From: Bosea sp. F3-2
GTDB taxonomy: Bacteria; Pseudomonadota; Alphaproteobacteria; Rhizobiales; Beijerinckiaceae
DNA: 64,000 nt
Assembly: GCF_008253865.1 (NCBI RefSeq)
Contig: NZ_CP042331.1
Location: forward strand, 2,542,001-2,606,000
Direction of reading: 5' to 3'
Shown here: one piece after another, positions 12,564 through 20,899 of the stretch
Position numbering within the stretch: position 1 is the first letter of the stretch
How the letters are laid out: every line of letters starts with the position of its first letter
The notes under the pieces: generated by a model
What the model saw: only the letters and a program-made list of their open reading frames with translations
Databases searched by the model: none
What the model was told of the DNA's origin: nothing
Program-made: the position numbers and the translations under genes

Positions 12564-14786
12564 ATGGAGTTCAGGAAGGCAGGCTGGAAGACGCGGCTGA
12601 AGCGCTATGCGCTCGCCGCCGATTCATGGCTCGATGCCAGCCTGTGGGGCGCGGGGCGCCGCGCCGGAGAAATCTATGAGCGCATCCGCAGCCATGCCGA
12701 CCGGCTGACTGTCACCGGCGCCAGGCGCGTCGCCGCCGAATTCGCAAGCGAAGGGCTGAATATCGGCATCGTCGGCTCGCTCATCCTGCTGATGCTCTCC
12801 CTACCCGCCTTCCGCATCGGCAGCGAGGAAGCGCTCAAGAACCAGGTCCTCGCCGTCACCTTCCTCGACCGCTACGGCGCGCCGATCGGCCATCGTGGGG
12901 CGCGTCACGACGATTCCCTCAAGCTGGAGGAGATGCCCGACCATCTGCTCAAGGCCGTGCTGGCGACCGAGGACCGCCGTTTCTACGACCATTTCGGCAT
13001 CGATGTGATCGGCACCTTCCGGGCCTTGATGGTCAACACCCGGGCTTCGGGCGTGGTCCAGGGCGGTTCGTCATTGACCCAACAGCTCGCCAAGAACCTG
13101 TTCCTCAACAACGAGCGTTCGCTCGACCGCAAGATCAAGGAAGCCTTCCTGGCGCTGTGGCTGGAGACCCGGCTGACCAAGAATGAGATCCTCAAGCTCT
13201 ATCTCGACCGCGCCTATATGGGCGGCGGCACCTTCGGCGTCGCGGCGGCGGCCGAATACTATTTCGGCAAGTCGGTGAGGGACGTTTCGCTGGCCGAGGC
13301 GGCGATGCTCGCCGGCCTGTTCAAGGCGCCGACGAAATATGCGCCGCATGTGAACCTGCCGGCCGCCCGCGCGCGCGCCAACGACGTGCTCAATGCCATG
13401 GTCGATGCCGGCTTCATGACCGCCGGCCAGGTCGACAGCGCCAAGCGCAACCCGGCCACACCGGTCGATCGCAAGCGCGATTCCAGCCCCGACTACTATC
13501 TCGACTGGGCCTTCGACACGGTGAAGGAACTGGCGACGGACGGCAAGCTCGGGCCCGATCGCGTGCTGCTGGTGAAGACGCCGCATGATTCCGCGATCCA
13601 GGCCCGCGCGGACGAAGCGATCGAGACGGTTCTGCGCCAGCATGGCCCGGCCTACCGCGTCAAGCAGGCCGCGACCGTCATCATGGACCCGGACGGGGCG
13701 GTGCGCGCGATCGTCGGCGGCCGGGACTATGGGGCCAGCCAGTTCAACCGCGCGACGGCGAGCCAGCGCCAGCCCGGCTCCTCCTTCAAGGTCTATGTCT
13801 ACGCGGCGGCGCTCTCGTCCGGTCTCTACAAGCCCACCACCACCGTCACTGACCGCCCGGTCTGCATCGGCAACTGGTGCCCGAACAATTACGGCCGCTC
13901 CTACGCCGGCTCGATGCCGCTGACCGTCGCGCTGGCCAAGTCGATCAACACGATCCCGGTGCAGATGTCGATCGCCATCGGCCGCGCCACCGGCGAGACA
14001 CACGAGGCGCGCGCGGCCGCGATCGGACGCAAGAAGATCGTCGAGACCGCCCGTGCCATGGGCCTGACCACGCCGCTGACCGACACCGTCTCGCTGCCGA
14101 TCGGCGCGGCCGAGGTCACCGTCATCGACCAGGCGGCGGGCTATGCCTCCCTCGCCAATGGCGGCAAGCGGGCGAAGCCCTATGCCGCCCTCGAGATCAG
14201 CAACTCGCAGGGCGAGGTGATCTATCGCCATGACCGGGACGAGCCGCCGCCGAAGCAGGTGCTGAGCGCGCAGGTCGCACAGGACATGAACTTCATGCTC
14301 TCGAAAGTGCCGACCGAAGGCACCGGCCGCCGCGCGGCGCTGGACGGCGTCGTGACGGCCGGCAAGACCGGCACCACCAATGGCTACAAGGACGCCTGGT
14401 ATGTCGGCTACTCCGGCAACCTCGTCGGGGCCGTCTGGTTCGGCAACGACAATTCGGCGGAGACCGCCAACATGACCGGCGGCTCGCTGCCGGCGATGAC
14501 CTTCAAGGAGATCATGCAATTCGCCCATCAGGGGCTGGAGCTGAAGCCGATTCCGGGCGTGCCCACCACTGATCCGAAGGCTTTGGCCGTAGCCAAGGCC
14601 GGCCCGGCGGCGCCTGATGCGGGTCCGCTGCCGGGGCCGGGCGCCGGGCACATGCCGCGGCAATCCTTCGAGGTGCTGTCGGCGGTCGGCTCGCTGTTCA
14701 AGACGATCGAGCGGTCGCGCATGGCCGGCAAGCCTGTGCAGGTCGGCATCCGTGAGGTCTCCGGGGCCGACACGCGGTTGCGCTAG
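12564..14786 (+). CDS. Class A penicillin-binding protein (PBP1A-like)
   Basis: A 740-residue bifunctional peptidoglycan synthase. One N-terminal membrane helix (about residues 65-85) is followed by the GT51 glycosyltransferase domain with ATEDRRFYDHFGID (catalytic Glu) and GGSSLTQQLAKNLF. The transpeptidase domain has SxxK in PGSSFKVY near residue 405, SxN as SIN near residue 459, and KTG as GKTGTTNGYKDAW near residue 600. The C-terminal tail is Pro/Gly-rich. I chose the ATG at 12564 because it places a short basic cytoplasmic segment before the helix. It polymerises lipid II and cross-links stem peptides in the periplasm. Confidence 0.92.
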   Translation: MEFRKAGWKTRLKRYALAADSWLDASLWGAGRRAGEIYERIRSHADRLTVTGARRVAAEFASEGLNIGIVGSLILLMLSLPAFRIGSEEALKNQVLAVTFLDRYGAPIGHRGARHDDSLKLEEMPDHLLKAVLATEDRRFYDHFGIDVIGTFRALMVNTRASGVVQGGSSLTQQLAKNLFLNNERSLDRKIKEAFLALWLETRLTKNEILKLYLDRAYMGGGTFGVAAAAEYYFGKSVRDVSLAEAAMLAGLFKAPTKYAPHVNLPAARARANDVLNAMVDAGFMTAGQVDSAKRNPATPVDRKRDSSPDYYLDWAFDTVKELATDGKLGPDRVLLVKTPHDSAIQARADEAIETVLRQHGPAYRVKQAATVIMDPDGAVRAIVGGRDYGASQFNRATASQRQPGSSFKVYVYAAALSSGLYKPTTTVTDRPVCIGNWCPNNYGRSYAGSMPLTVALAKSINTIPVQMSIAIGRATGETHEARAAAIGRKKIVETARAMGLTTPLTDTVSLPIGAAEVTVIDQAAGYASLANGGKRAKPYAALEISNSQGEVIYRHDRDEPPPKQVLSAQVAQDMNFMLSKVPTEGTGRRAALDGVVTAGKTGTTNGYKDAWYVGYSGNLVGAVWFGNDNSAETANMTGGSLPAMTFKEIMQFAHQGLELKPIPGVPTTDPKALAVAKAGPAAPDAGPLPGPGAGHMPRQSFEVLSAVGSLFKTIERSRMAGKPVQVGIREVSGADTRLR

Positions 14787-14823
14787 AGGCTGCTGATTTG
14801 ACGCGGAACCACGCCGTCATCCC

Positions 14824-15075
14824 ATGGCTGTCCGGTTGGTTTTGAGTACCGTCTTAGAAAGCACAATGGATCGAAGGCTTTCCAGAGAACAGCGACGGAG
14901 ATGACAGGCGCGGGGAACCCCTCCCCCTTGTGGGGAGGGGCAGGGGTGGGGGTCGAACGATTGGGTTCAACGCTCACCAAGCGGCACCACCCCCATCCCC
15001 ATACCCTTCCCCACAAGGGGGGAAGGGAGGAGACCGTGCTGGCACCCGCCAGCGCGATACGAACCGGACAGCCAT
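14824..15075. repeat. Composite intergenic repeat with terminal inverted repeats (family E, copy 2)
   Basis: This element fills the roughly 400-bp gap after the PBP gene. Its ends are a perfect 14-bp inverted repeat, ATGGCTGTCCGGTT at 14824-14837 and its complement at 15062-15075. Inside are the blocks GGGGAGGGGCAGGGGTGGGG and CCCCACAAGGGGGGAAGGG, shared with 7808-8146. No gene is visible inside. Confidence 0.7.
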
Positions 15076-15189
15076 GCCGTCATCCCGGGCTTCCATGAAA
15101 ACGCAGCGGCCTCCAGGCACGCACGGTTGACGACCCGAGTTCACAGGGGTCAATTCGCGTCAGGGGCATTACGCCAGCGGAAGGCAAGC

Positions 15190-15765
15190 GTGCGGATTCT
15201 CGATCTCGCCTATATCCTGGCGCTCGGAGCCGGGCTCGGCCTTGGCTCCGCACATTGGGCCGTGGCCGGCCGGCCCGCTCTCGGCAAGGTCGAGGTCGGG
15301 GCCTGGACGGCCTGGCCGCGCAGCGGCGGGCGCGACATCGACCCCTATATGCGCGCCTATCTCGCCCGCGGCGTCCATCTGCCGCTGGGTTCCGGCGAAG
15401 GCCTCGAGCTCATCGCCGAGCGCGACGATGACGGACAGTTGCTCGATGGGCGCTGCCGCTACCGGTTGTCCGGCACCACGCCGACGACGCGCGGCTGGAC
15501 GCTCGGCGTCACCGATAGCGACGGGCTGCCGTTCCGACTGCCGCTGGAACGCGCGAGCTTCACGGATTCCGAGATCGTCCGCCCCGAGGACGGGCAATTA
15601 TCGATCGCGGCGGCTGCAACGCCCGTGGCAGGCAACTGGCTTCCCCTGCCGGCGAGCGGGCGCTTCCAGTTCCGCTTACGCCTTTACGACACCCCGATCT
15701 CCAGCCAGACCGGCGAGACGCGCGCCACCAACCTGCCCCGCATCGCACGCCTCGACTGCCGATGA
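15190..15765 (+). CDS. DUF1214 domain protein
   Basis: A 191-residue protein. The GTG at 15190 (reading MRILDLAYILALGAGLGLG) puts a signal or membrane segment at the N-terminus, whereas a start at 15127 would add an unlikely basic extension. The body (GAWTAWPRSGGRDIDPYMRAYLARG, then LPLPASGRFQFRLRLYDTP near the C-terminus) matches DUF1214 proteins, which usually follow or are fused to DUF1254. The function is unknown; the family is predicted to be exported. The stop overlaps the next start as ATGA, so the two genes are translationally coupled. Confidence 0.75.
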   Translation: MRILDLAYILALGAGLGLGSAHWAVAGRPALGKVEVGAWTAWPRSGGRDIDPYMRAYLARGVHLPLGSGEGLELIAERDDDGQLLDGRCRYRLSGTTPTTRGWTLGVTDSDGLPFRLPLERASFTDSEIVRPEDGQLSIAAAATPVAGNWLPLPASGRFQFRLRLYDTPISSQTGETRATNLPRIARLDCR

Positions 15766-16394
15766 GCGCGATTGAACACGACGTGGCGATGGCCCCTGCT
15801 CCACCCGCCGCAAAATGGAAAGCCCGGCTGCGCAGCGGCTTCGTGCGCCTTGTCATGACCACGCTGGCGGGGCTGATCCTTGCCGCCATCGTGCATATCG
15901 TCACCATCCTGGCCGTGCCCGCACTGTCCTTGCGCGATGCCGCGCATGCCTACCGTGAACTGGGTACCGACGGCCATGCCCAACTCATCCCGGTGCCTGG
16001 CCAAGCGCGGGGGCTGCCGACGCTGCGCGAAGCCGACCCCGATGTCGTCACGGCGATCTGCAGCTACGATCTCTCCAACGGACCGATGCGCGTCGTCGCC
16101 AGAACTGGCGTTCTGCCGCTCGGTCTGACGCTGCACCGCCAAGGCGGCGGCGTGATCTACGCGATCACCGACCGGGCGGCGATCCGCGGCGTGCTCGAAT
16201 TCCTGGTCATGACCGAAGCCCAGCGCGACGAGCGCATCGCAGCCGACGAGGAAGGCGAAACCAGCCGGGAGCTGCGGATCGTCTCCGATACCGATCAGGG
16301 ACTGATCGTGGTGCGCGTCCTCTTCCGCCTGCCCTCTGACAGGGCCGATGCCGAAGCACTCGCGACCGGTGTCGAATGCGGGATGGCGAACTGA
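15762..16394 (+). CDS. DUF1254 domain membrane protein
   Basis: A 210-residue protein with one membrane helix (about residues 30-54, VRLVMTTLAGLILAAIVHIV) followed by a periplasmic DUF1254-like region (DAAHAYREL, DPDVVTAICSYDLSNGPMRV). Its start overlaps the stop of the DUF1214 gene. Co-occurrence of DUF1214 and DUF1254 is the rule in this family, which supports a joint but unknown envelope role. A large hairpin repeat lies immediately downstream. Confidence 0.75.
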   Translation: MSAIEHDVAMAPAPPAAKWKARLRSGFVRLVMTTLAGLILAAIVHIVTILAVPALSLRDAAHAYRELGTDGHAQLIPVPGQARGLPTLREADPDVVTAICSYDLSNGPMRVVARTGVLPLGLTLHRQGGGVIYAITDRAAIRGVLEFLVMTEAQRDERIAADEEGETSRELRIVSDTDQGLIVVRVLFRLPSDRADAEALATGVECGMAN

Positions 16395-16428
16395 GCGAGA
16401 CCCGATTCGGCGACACTGGAGCCCTTTT

Positions 16429-16567
16429 CGATCAGGTTTGATCGCAGCAGCCGTCATTGCGAGGAGCGAAGCGACGAAGCAATCCAGGGGGACTGGGTTG
16501 AACGTCTCACCCAGTCCCCCTGGATTGCTTCGCTGCGCTCGCAATGACGGTTCAGACTGATCGAAAA
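16429..16567. repeat. Hairpin repeat, family C, copy 1
   Basis: A nested palindrome: outer ATCAGGTTTGAT.../...AGACTGATCGA, inner CGTCATTGCGAG/CTCGCAATGACGG, and core GCAATCCAGGGGGACTGGG with its inverted copy. It lies between the convergent DUF1254 (plus) and lipoprotein (minus) genes. Relatives are at 23304, 36267 and 63254. Confidence 0.9.
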
Positions 16568-16575
16568 ATGCTCAT

Positions 16576-17373
16576 CTACCCCTTGTAGACGACGGGTCGC
16601 TTGCCCTCGCCGAAAGCGCCATTGAGCGGCATCTGGCAGAGCGGCGCGGACTCGGCCGCCAGCGCCATGATCGCGCGTTCAGCCCGAACCGCCTCCCGCG
16701 AAGGCATCTCGACGACGAGATTGGTCAGCGCGTAGCGATAGCTCCTGATCCGGAAATCCAGGCGCTCGCAGACCCAGTAGATCAGGCCCTCGTTCTCGAT
16801 CACGCGTGCCATGGCCGGCTCCTGCTTGCCGGGGACGACATCCGGCGAAGCCTCGGCGGTACGCATGCGGACGCGATCCATGGTGACGACGCGCATTGCA
16901 TTGGCGCGGAACGGGCCAACCAGCAGGCGGTCGGCATTCGCGTCCTCCGCGAGGCGGTTATAGCGCGAGGCCTGCGAGGCGAAGGACATCGAGGTCAGCC
17001 CGCGGAAATAATCCGAGACGTCCGTCGACTGAGCCGCAACGGGCAGGATGCGGGTATGGGCGAGATTGGAAATCTCTCCCTGGAAGACGCTGTGCGGGCT
17101 GCCGGGCATGATGAAGCGCCAGGCGCGATCACGAAGCTGCTCCTCATCATCCGTCAGGCGGAAATAGGACGCAGCCTCCCCCCGGGCCGCTGCCGCGAGG
17201 AAGCCGCTCTCTGGCGCGATGAGTTGCGACCAGACAGTCGGGCGCGGGCGGCCGAGATCGCCGTCGGTCGCCGTGCAGGCGGCAAGGGCAAGCGCAGACG
17301 TCAGCGCCAGGGCGGCAACGGTTAGGGACGGCGGTCCGGCCCGCAGCGTTTCGTCGGGTAGGCGTCGTCTCAC
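16576..17373 (-). CDS. Putative lipoprotein of unknown function
   Basis: A 265-residue protein with a signal peptide and lipobox LALAAC (Cys near residue 33), so probably lipid-anchored. No enzymatic motif was recognised in the mature part. The GTG start at 17373 overlaps the stop of the upstream small gene by GTGA, indicating translational coupling. Conserved-looking features are an acidic-aromatic central region (YWVCERLDFRIRSYRYAL) and two Cys in the C-terminal half. Its family is not known to me. Confidence 0.65.
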   Translation of the reverse strand: MRRRLPDETLRAGPPSLTVAALALTSALALAACTATDGDLGRPRPTVWSQLIAPESGFLAAAARGEAASYFRLTDDEEQLRDRAWRFIMPGSPHSVFQGEISNLAHTRILPVAAQSTDVSDYFRGLTSMSFASQASRYNRLAEDANADRLLVGPFRANAMRVVTMDRVRMRTAEASPDVVPGKQEPAMARVIENEGLIYWVCERLDFRIRSYRYALTNLVVEMPSREAVRAERAIMALAAESAPLCQMPLNGAFGEGKRPVVYKG

Positions 17374-17573
17374 GCGGGCTGCCTGTGATCCATCTTCCGC
17401 ACCGCCTTGCGCGGGCGCCGCGCAGGGCGCGCCTTGGCCTGAAGCGGAGAGGTTTCGGCAGCCTGCTCGTAGCGGACGCCAGTGAAGAACAGGATTTCCG
17501 CCATACGTCGCGGAAACGGGCAGGATCGTGCCTGCGGGTAGCGATAGAGCGCAAAGGGGATGATGACGGCCAT
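17370..17573 (-). CDS. Small basic hypothetical protein
   Basis: A 67-residue protein read from the ATG at 17573 (MAVIIPFALYRYPQARS). The N-terminal half is hydrophobic and aromatic (ILFFTGVRYEQ) and the C-terminal half is strongly basic (KARPARRPRKAVRK). It overlaps the start of the lipoprotein gene. It is divergent from the DUF2336 gene, and both could be read from a region that contains a CtrA-box sequence. The function is unknown. Confidence 0.5.
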   Translation of the reverse strand: MAVIIPFALYRYPQARSCPFPRRMAEILFFTGVRYEQAAETSPLQAKARPARRPRKAVRKMDHRQPA

Positions 17574-17673
17574 GAAGCGCCTCCTATCCAGCGCCCGAGT
17601 TCTGATCGCGAGAGCCGTTCTGGTGCGCAAGGCCGCACCCGAGGGCCCTCAAGAACATCAGGCGCCAGCATGG

Positions 17674-17688
17674 TTAACGTGGCCTTAA
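17674..17688. promoter_or_regulatory. CtrA-binding-site candidate, exact match
   Basis: TTAACGTGGCCTTAA matches the full CtrA consensus TTAA-N7-TTAA. It lies 52 bp upstream of the DUF2336 gene and about 100 bp upstream of the divergent small gene. Confidence 0.6.
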
Positions 17689-17739
17689 TGCCTCGGGGAT
17701 AATCTTAGCGAACCCGTCGGAATCGCAGCCGAGCCAACC

Positions 17740-18876
17740 ATGCCTGCCCGTATATCCCAGGAACTCGCCGACCTTGCCCGCCTCGCCCGCAACGGTGACC
17801 TCGGCCTCAGTCAGGTCTCGCTGCGGGTGAAGGCCGATCTGCTGATGTCGACCCCGCAGCCGCCGCGGGAGGATCTCGCCGCCTTCAGCGAGATGGCTGT
17901 GGCACTGATTCCGACCATCGACGAGCCGACAGCGTTGATCCTGGCGCGCAAGCTTGCAGGTTGGCGGCATACCCCGATCGCGGTGCTGACAATGCTGGCC
18001 GCGCGCGGCGGCGCCGTGCTGATCGAGATGCTGCGTCACGGCATGCCGCTCTCGCCTGCCGAGCTCGAACGGCTTGCCGAGACCGGTGATACAGCGATCC
18101 GCGGCGCCCTCGCCGCCCGCAAGGACCTCACCAACACCGCAGTCCTGCTGCTGGTCTCCGAAGCCGACCGCGTTATCGACCTCGCGCTGATCGACAATCG
18201 CGAGGCGCCGCTGCCTCGCGCCGCCGTCGATACTCTGATCGCCCGCTCACAGGCCGATGCGGCCTATCAGCTCGGCCTTCTGGCGCGAGAAGATCTGTCC
18301 AATCTCGAACTCGCACCGCTCTTCCTGCGCGCGGGATCTGAGCGCCGCCTCGCCATCCTCGAATCGCTGATGGCGCGCGAGGCCCTGCATCCGGGCGAGC
18401 GGCGGCCGGCCGTGGGAAGCGCGGCCTTTGCCGACTGGCTCACACTGGCCGGCGACGACCGCGCGAGCGCGTTCGCGGCGGTCGCCGGGCATCTCGGCGG
18501 CGGCGCGCCGTTCGCCGCTGCGATCGCGGGCGATGCCTCACGCGATCTTGCGGCCCTGAGCCTCATTGCCAGCGGCGTGCGCGTCGAAGACGCAACGCGC
18601 TTCCTGATCCGCCTCGGCGACGAGACGGCGCATTCGGTCGAACGGATCTTCGCACTGGTCGATCTGATGCGCCTGGTCAAGCCATCGATCGCGTTCCGGC
18701 TGGCGATGCTGATCGCCGGCGTGCAGCCCGTGTCCGCTCCTCAGCGCAAAGGCCAGTACCAGCCGGCGATGGACCCGAGCGGAACGCCGGCCCGGCCCGG
18801 CGCGGCCCGGCCGGATGCTCAGCCCGGTCTCTCCGAGGTTCTCGGCCGGATCGGCGCAAGGCGCGAGCGGGGCTGA
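17740..18876 (+). CDS. DUF2336 domain protein
   Basis: A 378-residue, all-helical cytoplasmic protein with repeated units of the type LARNGDLGL, ARKLAGWRHTPIAVL, GDTAIRGALAARKDLTN and LLAREDLSN, typical of DUF2336. Such proteins are found in alphaproteobacteria; some resemble HEAT-like repeat scaffolds, and none has a general assigned activity. The C-terminal ~45 residues are a disordered Pro/Gly/Arg-rich tail. The exact CtrA-box sequence upstream suggests cell-cycle control, which is an inference. Confidence 0.8.
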   Translation: MPARISQELADLARLARNGDLGLSQVSLRVKADLLMSTPQPPREDLAAFSEMAVALIPTIDEPTALILARKLAGWRHTPIAVLTMLAARGGAVLIEMLRHGMPLSPAELERLAETGDTAIRGALAARKDLTNTAVLLLVSEADRVIDLALIDNREAPLPRAAVDTLIARSQADAAYQLGLLAREDLSNLELAPLFLRAGSERRLAILESLMAREALHPGERRPAVGSAAFADWLTLAGDDRASAFAAVAGHLGGGAPFAAAIAGDASRDLAALSLIASGVRVEDATRFLIRLGDETAHSVERIFALVDLMRLVKPSIAFRLAMLIAGVQPVSAPQRKGQYQPAMDPSGTPARPGAARPDAQPGLSEVLGRIGARRERG

Positions 18877-18933
18877 GAGAAAGCGCTAGATGATCCTGAA
18901 CCTGAGCGGCCAGCGCAGGCGTCTCTGCTCTGG

Positions 18934-19044
18934 AGCCGGATCCGATCAGGTTGAATCAACTGATCGGTGAATCCGTCTCTAAGATATTGATAGAGAACGC
19001 GTGATCCGATCTGACTGCGTTGCAGTCAGATCGGCGCGTGCTCT
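18934..19044. repeat. Palindromic repeat, family A, full copy 1
   Basis: About 111 bp: GAGCCGGATCCGATCAGGTTG, a short loop, CTGATCGGTGAATCCGTCTCT, AGAGAACGCG, then ATCTGACTGCGTTGCAGTCAGAT and a closing GCTCT. A second copy at 56621-56734 is nearly identical outside a short variable middle. It lies between the convergent DUF2336 and 19071-19562 genes. Confidence 0.9.
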
Positions 19045-19070
19045 AGCCGCTCAGCTCCGTTCCAAACTGG

Positions 19071-19562
19071 CTAGTTGATCGACTTGATGCTTCCGAAAAT
19101 CGCGTCCAACGCCTTGCCGTTGGTCCCGCGCTCCTCGTCGTTGCCCCAGACGGTCAGCATCATCACTCGACCATTGCCCGCCGGCATCAGGATCAGATCA
19201 ACCGTCGTGGGTCCGTTCTCGTCATTCGTGCGGAACTGGAAAACCGTCGAATCGATGCCGTTGATTTTCATATCGGCCTTGATCGGCTCGACAGCTTTGA
19301 TTTTGTTGTCGCGCATCCATTTCTGAGCGTCGGAAATCATCTTGTCGATCTGGCGTGCTTCTGCGGACTCCACGGAGAAGAAGACGCCCTCATCCTTCGG
19401 TCGTGCCTGGAAGCCGTACTCGATTTCCTCGGTCGACCAATCATTTGGAAGAGTGATGGTGATCGACGGGTTCTTGGCCGGGACGGCGAAATTTTTGGCA
19501 AATGCGGGCAGCGCGAGGAGACCGAGCGCAAGTGCGCCGGCGGCAATGCGGGAGAGGAACAT
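19071..19562 (-). CDS. Exported protein of unknown function
   Basis: A 163-residue protein with a clear signal peptide (MFLSRIAAGALALGLLALPAFA, cleavage near AFA-K). The mature domain (ITLPNDWSTEEIEYGFQAR, then DLILMPAGNGRVMMLTVWG and DAIFGSIKSI) looks like a small single-domain periplasmic alpha/beta protein of the type often found near PsbP-like folds. The family assignment is only a guess. It has no operon partner; the next feature upstream is the MITE-like element. Confidence 0.65.
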   Translation of the reverse strand: MFLSRIAAGALALGLLALPAFAKNFAVPAKNPSITITLPNDWSTEEIEYGFQARPKDEGVFFSVESAEARQIDKMISDAQKWMRDNKIKAVEPIKADMKINGIDSTVFQFRTNDENGPTTVDLILMPAGNGRVMMLTVWGNDEERGTNGKALDAIFGSIKSIN

Positions 19563-19686
19563 TGAGGAGGGTCTCTAGTGCCAGGCCAAGGTGATGACCT
19601 GCAGCACTCCCGCAAAATATCGAGTGAGTGCTCTGACGCAACGGCAAGTCCTGAAGAGACTTAACTGTTGGCCGCGCGCTACCTAG

Positions 19687-19948
19687 GGTCCGTACTCGTT
19701 ATGGATGGTGTTCCGACTCCGGGCATTTTGGTCGGCGGGCAGGAGCGTGGCCGCAGCAAACCACTTGGTTTGCAAGGCCGCGCGACGCACCAGCCGCCCA
19801 AAAGGCCCGCGCCCAAACGGGTCGGGCGAAAATGCCCGACAGCTGTGTCGGTTCCTTGCCCGACGCCGAGGGGCATCGGGCGGCGGGCTCCTCCTGGCTT
19901 TCGGGCATTTTGGCCCGATCAGAACACCATCCATAACGAGTACGGACC
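19687..19948. mobile_element. Non-autonomous MITE-like element with perfect 27-bp TIRs
   Basis: The 262-bp element has perfect 27-bp terminal inverted repeats, starting GGTCCGTACTCGTTATGGAT at 19687-19713, with the complement at 19922-19948. It is flanked on both sides by CTAG (19683-19686 and 19949-19952), which fits a 4-bp YTAR-type target duplication as used by IS5-family elements. CTAG is itself palindromic, so it could instead extend the TIR. It encodes no transposase. Internally, CGGGCATTTTGG occurs twice and GGGCGAAAATGCCCGAC once. The right CTAG supplies the stop codon of the DUF1491 gene. Confidence 0.8.
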
Positions 19949-20284
19949 CTAGCCCTCGGCAAGCTTGAGGCGCGGATCGCCGACCCGGTTCTCGATCTCG
20001 ACCAGCCAGAGATCGCTGTCGAAGCGCAGTTCCTTATCGACCCGATCCTCGACCGTGAGCGGATCGGCATCGATCAGGAGCTGGAAGCGGCGCTCGCCAT
20101 CATCCTCGGCCAATGATTGCGGCGCCGGGCCATAGAGTGCGGCCGTGCCGTCGAGGCGATCGAGCTTGACGAAGATCGCGCCGGCCTCGCGCGCGCCGCG
20201 GCGGCGCAGCACGGCAACGAGCCCATCAAAAGCGGCCTGGCGGAGATAGGCCGAGACCCAGAAATCGCTGGTCAGACGCGCCAT
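19949..20284 (-). CDS. DUF1491 family protein
   Basis: A 111-residue protein read from the ATG at 20284 (MARLTSDFWVSAYLRQAAFDG). It has the core AREAGAIFVKLDRLDGTA and WLVEIENRVGDPRL seen in DUF1491 proteins of alphaproteobacteria. The function is unknown. Its TAG stop lies within the CTAG that borders the 262-bp element, so the element sits directly against the gene's 3' end. It is downstream of a kinase and a membrane-anchored protein on the same strand, a plausible three-gene operon (gaps of 19 and 14 bases). Confidence 0.82.
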   Translation of the reverse strand: MARLTSDFWVSAYLRQAAFDGLVAVLRRRGAREAGAIFVKLDRLDGTAALYGPAPQSLAEDDGERRFQLLIDADPLTVEDRVDKELRFDSDLWLVEIENRVGDPRLKLAEG

Positions 20285-20303
20285 CGCCCGGCGCCGCCCG
20301 ACT

Positions 20304-20885
20304 TCAGTTCTCGGCCGAGCGGCGCGGCGCAGCGGCCGAACGGGCGCCCTTGACGTCGGCTGGCGGGCGAAGGTCGCCGCCATTGATGAGATCTGCGATC
20401 GGATCGCGGACCGGGGTCGGAGCCGCCTTAGGCACCGATGTCGTGGCGGCCTGCGCCGTGCGCGGCTGGCTGGCGACCGGGGCCGGCGGACGTGGCGCCG
20501 CCTCGCGCACCGGCTGTGCATTCGAAAGGTCGGCCGGCCGTGCGGGTGGCCGCGAGGGCGCAGCCGCCGGGGTCGGAGCCGGGGCGGCCTCCTGGACCGG
20601 CGTCGGCTCAGCGCGGCGTTCGGCCGCGGCGCGCGGCGGCGCGGCCGGCGCAGCCGAGAGCATCGGCGCCGGGTGGCGCGCCTTCTGGAACATCAGCGCA
20701 TTGGCGACGATCGCACAGGAAACGATGCCGAAGGCGAGAAGCAGGATCGCGCGGCCTGGCCGCCGGCCGACCGTGCGGCCGACCCGCCCGAGCCAGGACG
20801 ATTTGCGGCGCGCCGGCTGCGCGCGCCGGACCGGTGCGGACAAAGAAGCGCTGGAATGGGCGCGGGCGGCCATGGTCACGGACAT
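20304..20885 (-). CDS. Membrane-anchored Ala/Pro-rich protein
   Basis: A 193-residue protein. A basic N-terminus (RRKSSWLGRVGRTVGRR) precedes one membrane helix (about residues 45-65, AILLLAFGIVSCAIVANAL), and then a long Ala/Pro/Arg low-complexity tail to the stop. In related rhizobial clusters the protein between the PAS kinase and DUF1491 often ends with a peptidoglycan-binding domain after a DPI(A/G)DLI motif. Here DPIADLINGG is present but the chain stops about 25 residues later, so that domain seems to be missing. This comparison is from memory, not a search. Confidence 0.6.
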   Translation of the reverse strand: MSVTMAARAHSSASLSAPVRRAQPARRKSSWLGRVGRTVGRRPGRAILLLAFGIVSCAIVANALMFQKARHPAPMLSAAPAAPPRAAAERRAEPTPVQEAAPAPTPAAAPSRPPARPADLSNAQPVREAAPRPPAPVASQPRTAQAATTSVPKAAPTPVRDPIADLINGGDLRPPADVKGARSAAAPRRSAEN

Positions 20886-20899
20886 CGGTCAGCTCGGTT

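Noticed and set aside
19683..19934. Small minus-strand frame inside the 262-bp element as a transposase fragment
   Set aside because: It uses the inverted repeats themselves as coding sequence and shows no transposase motif.
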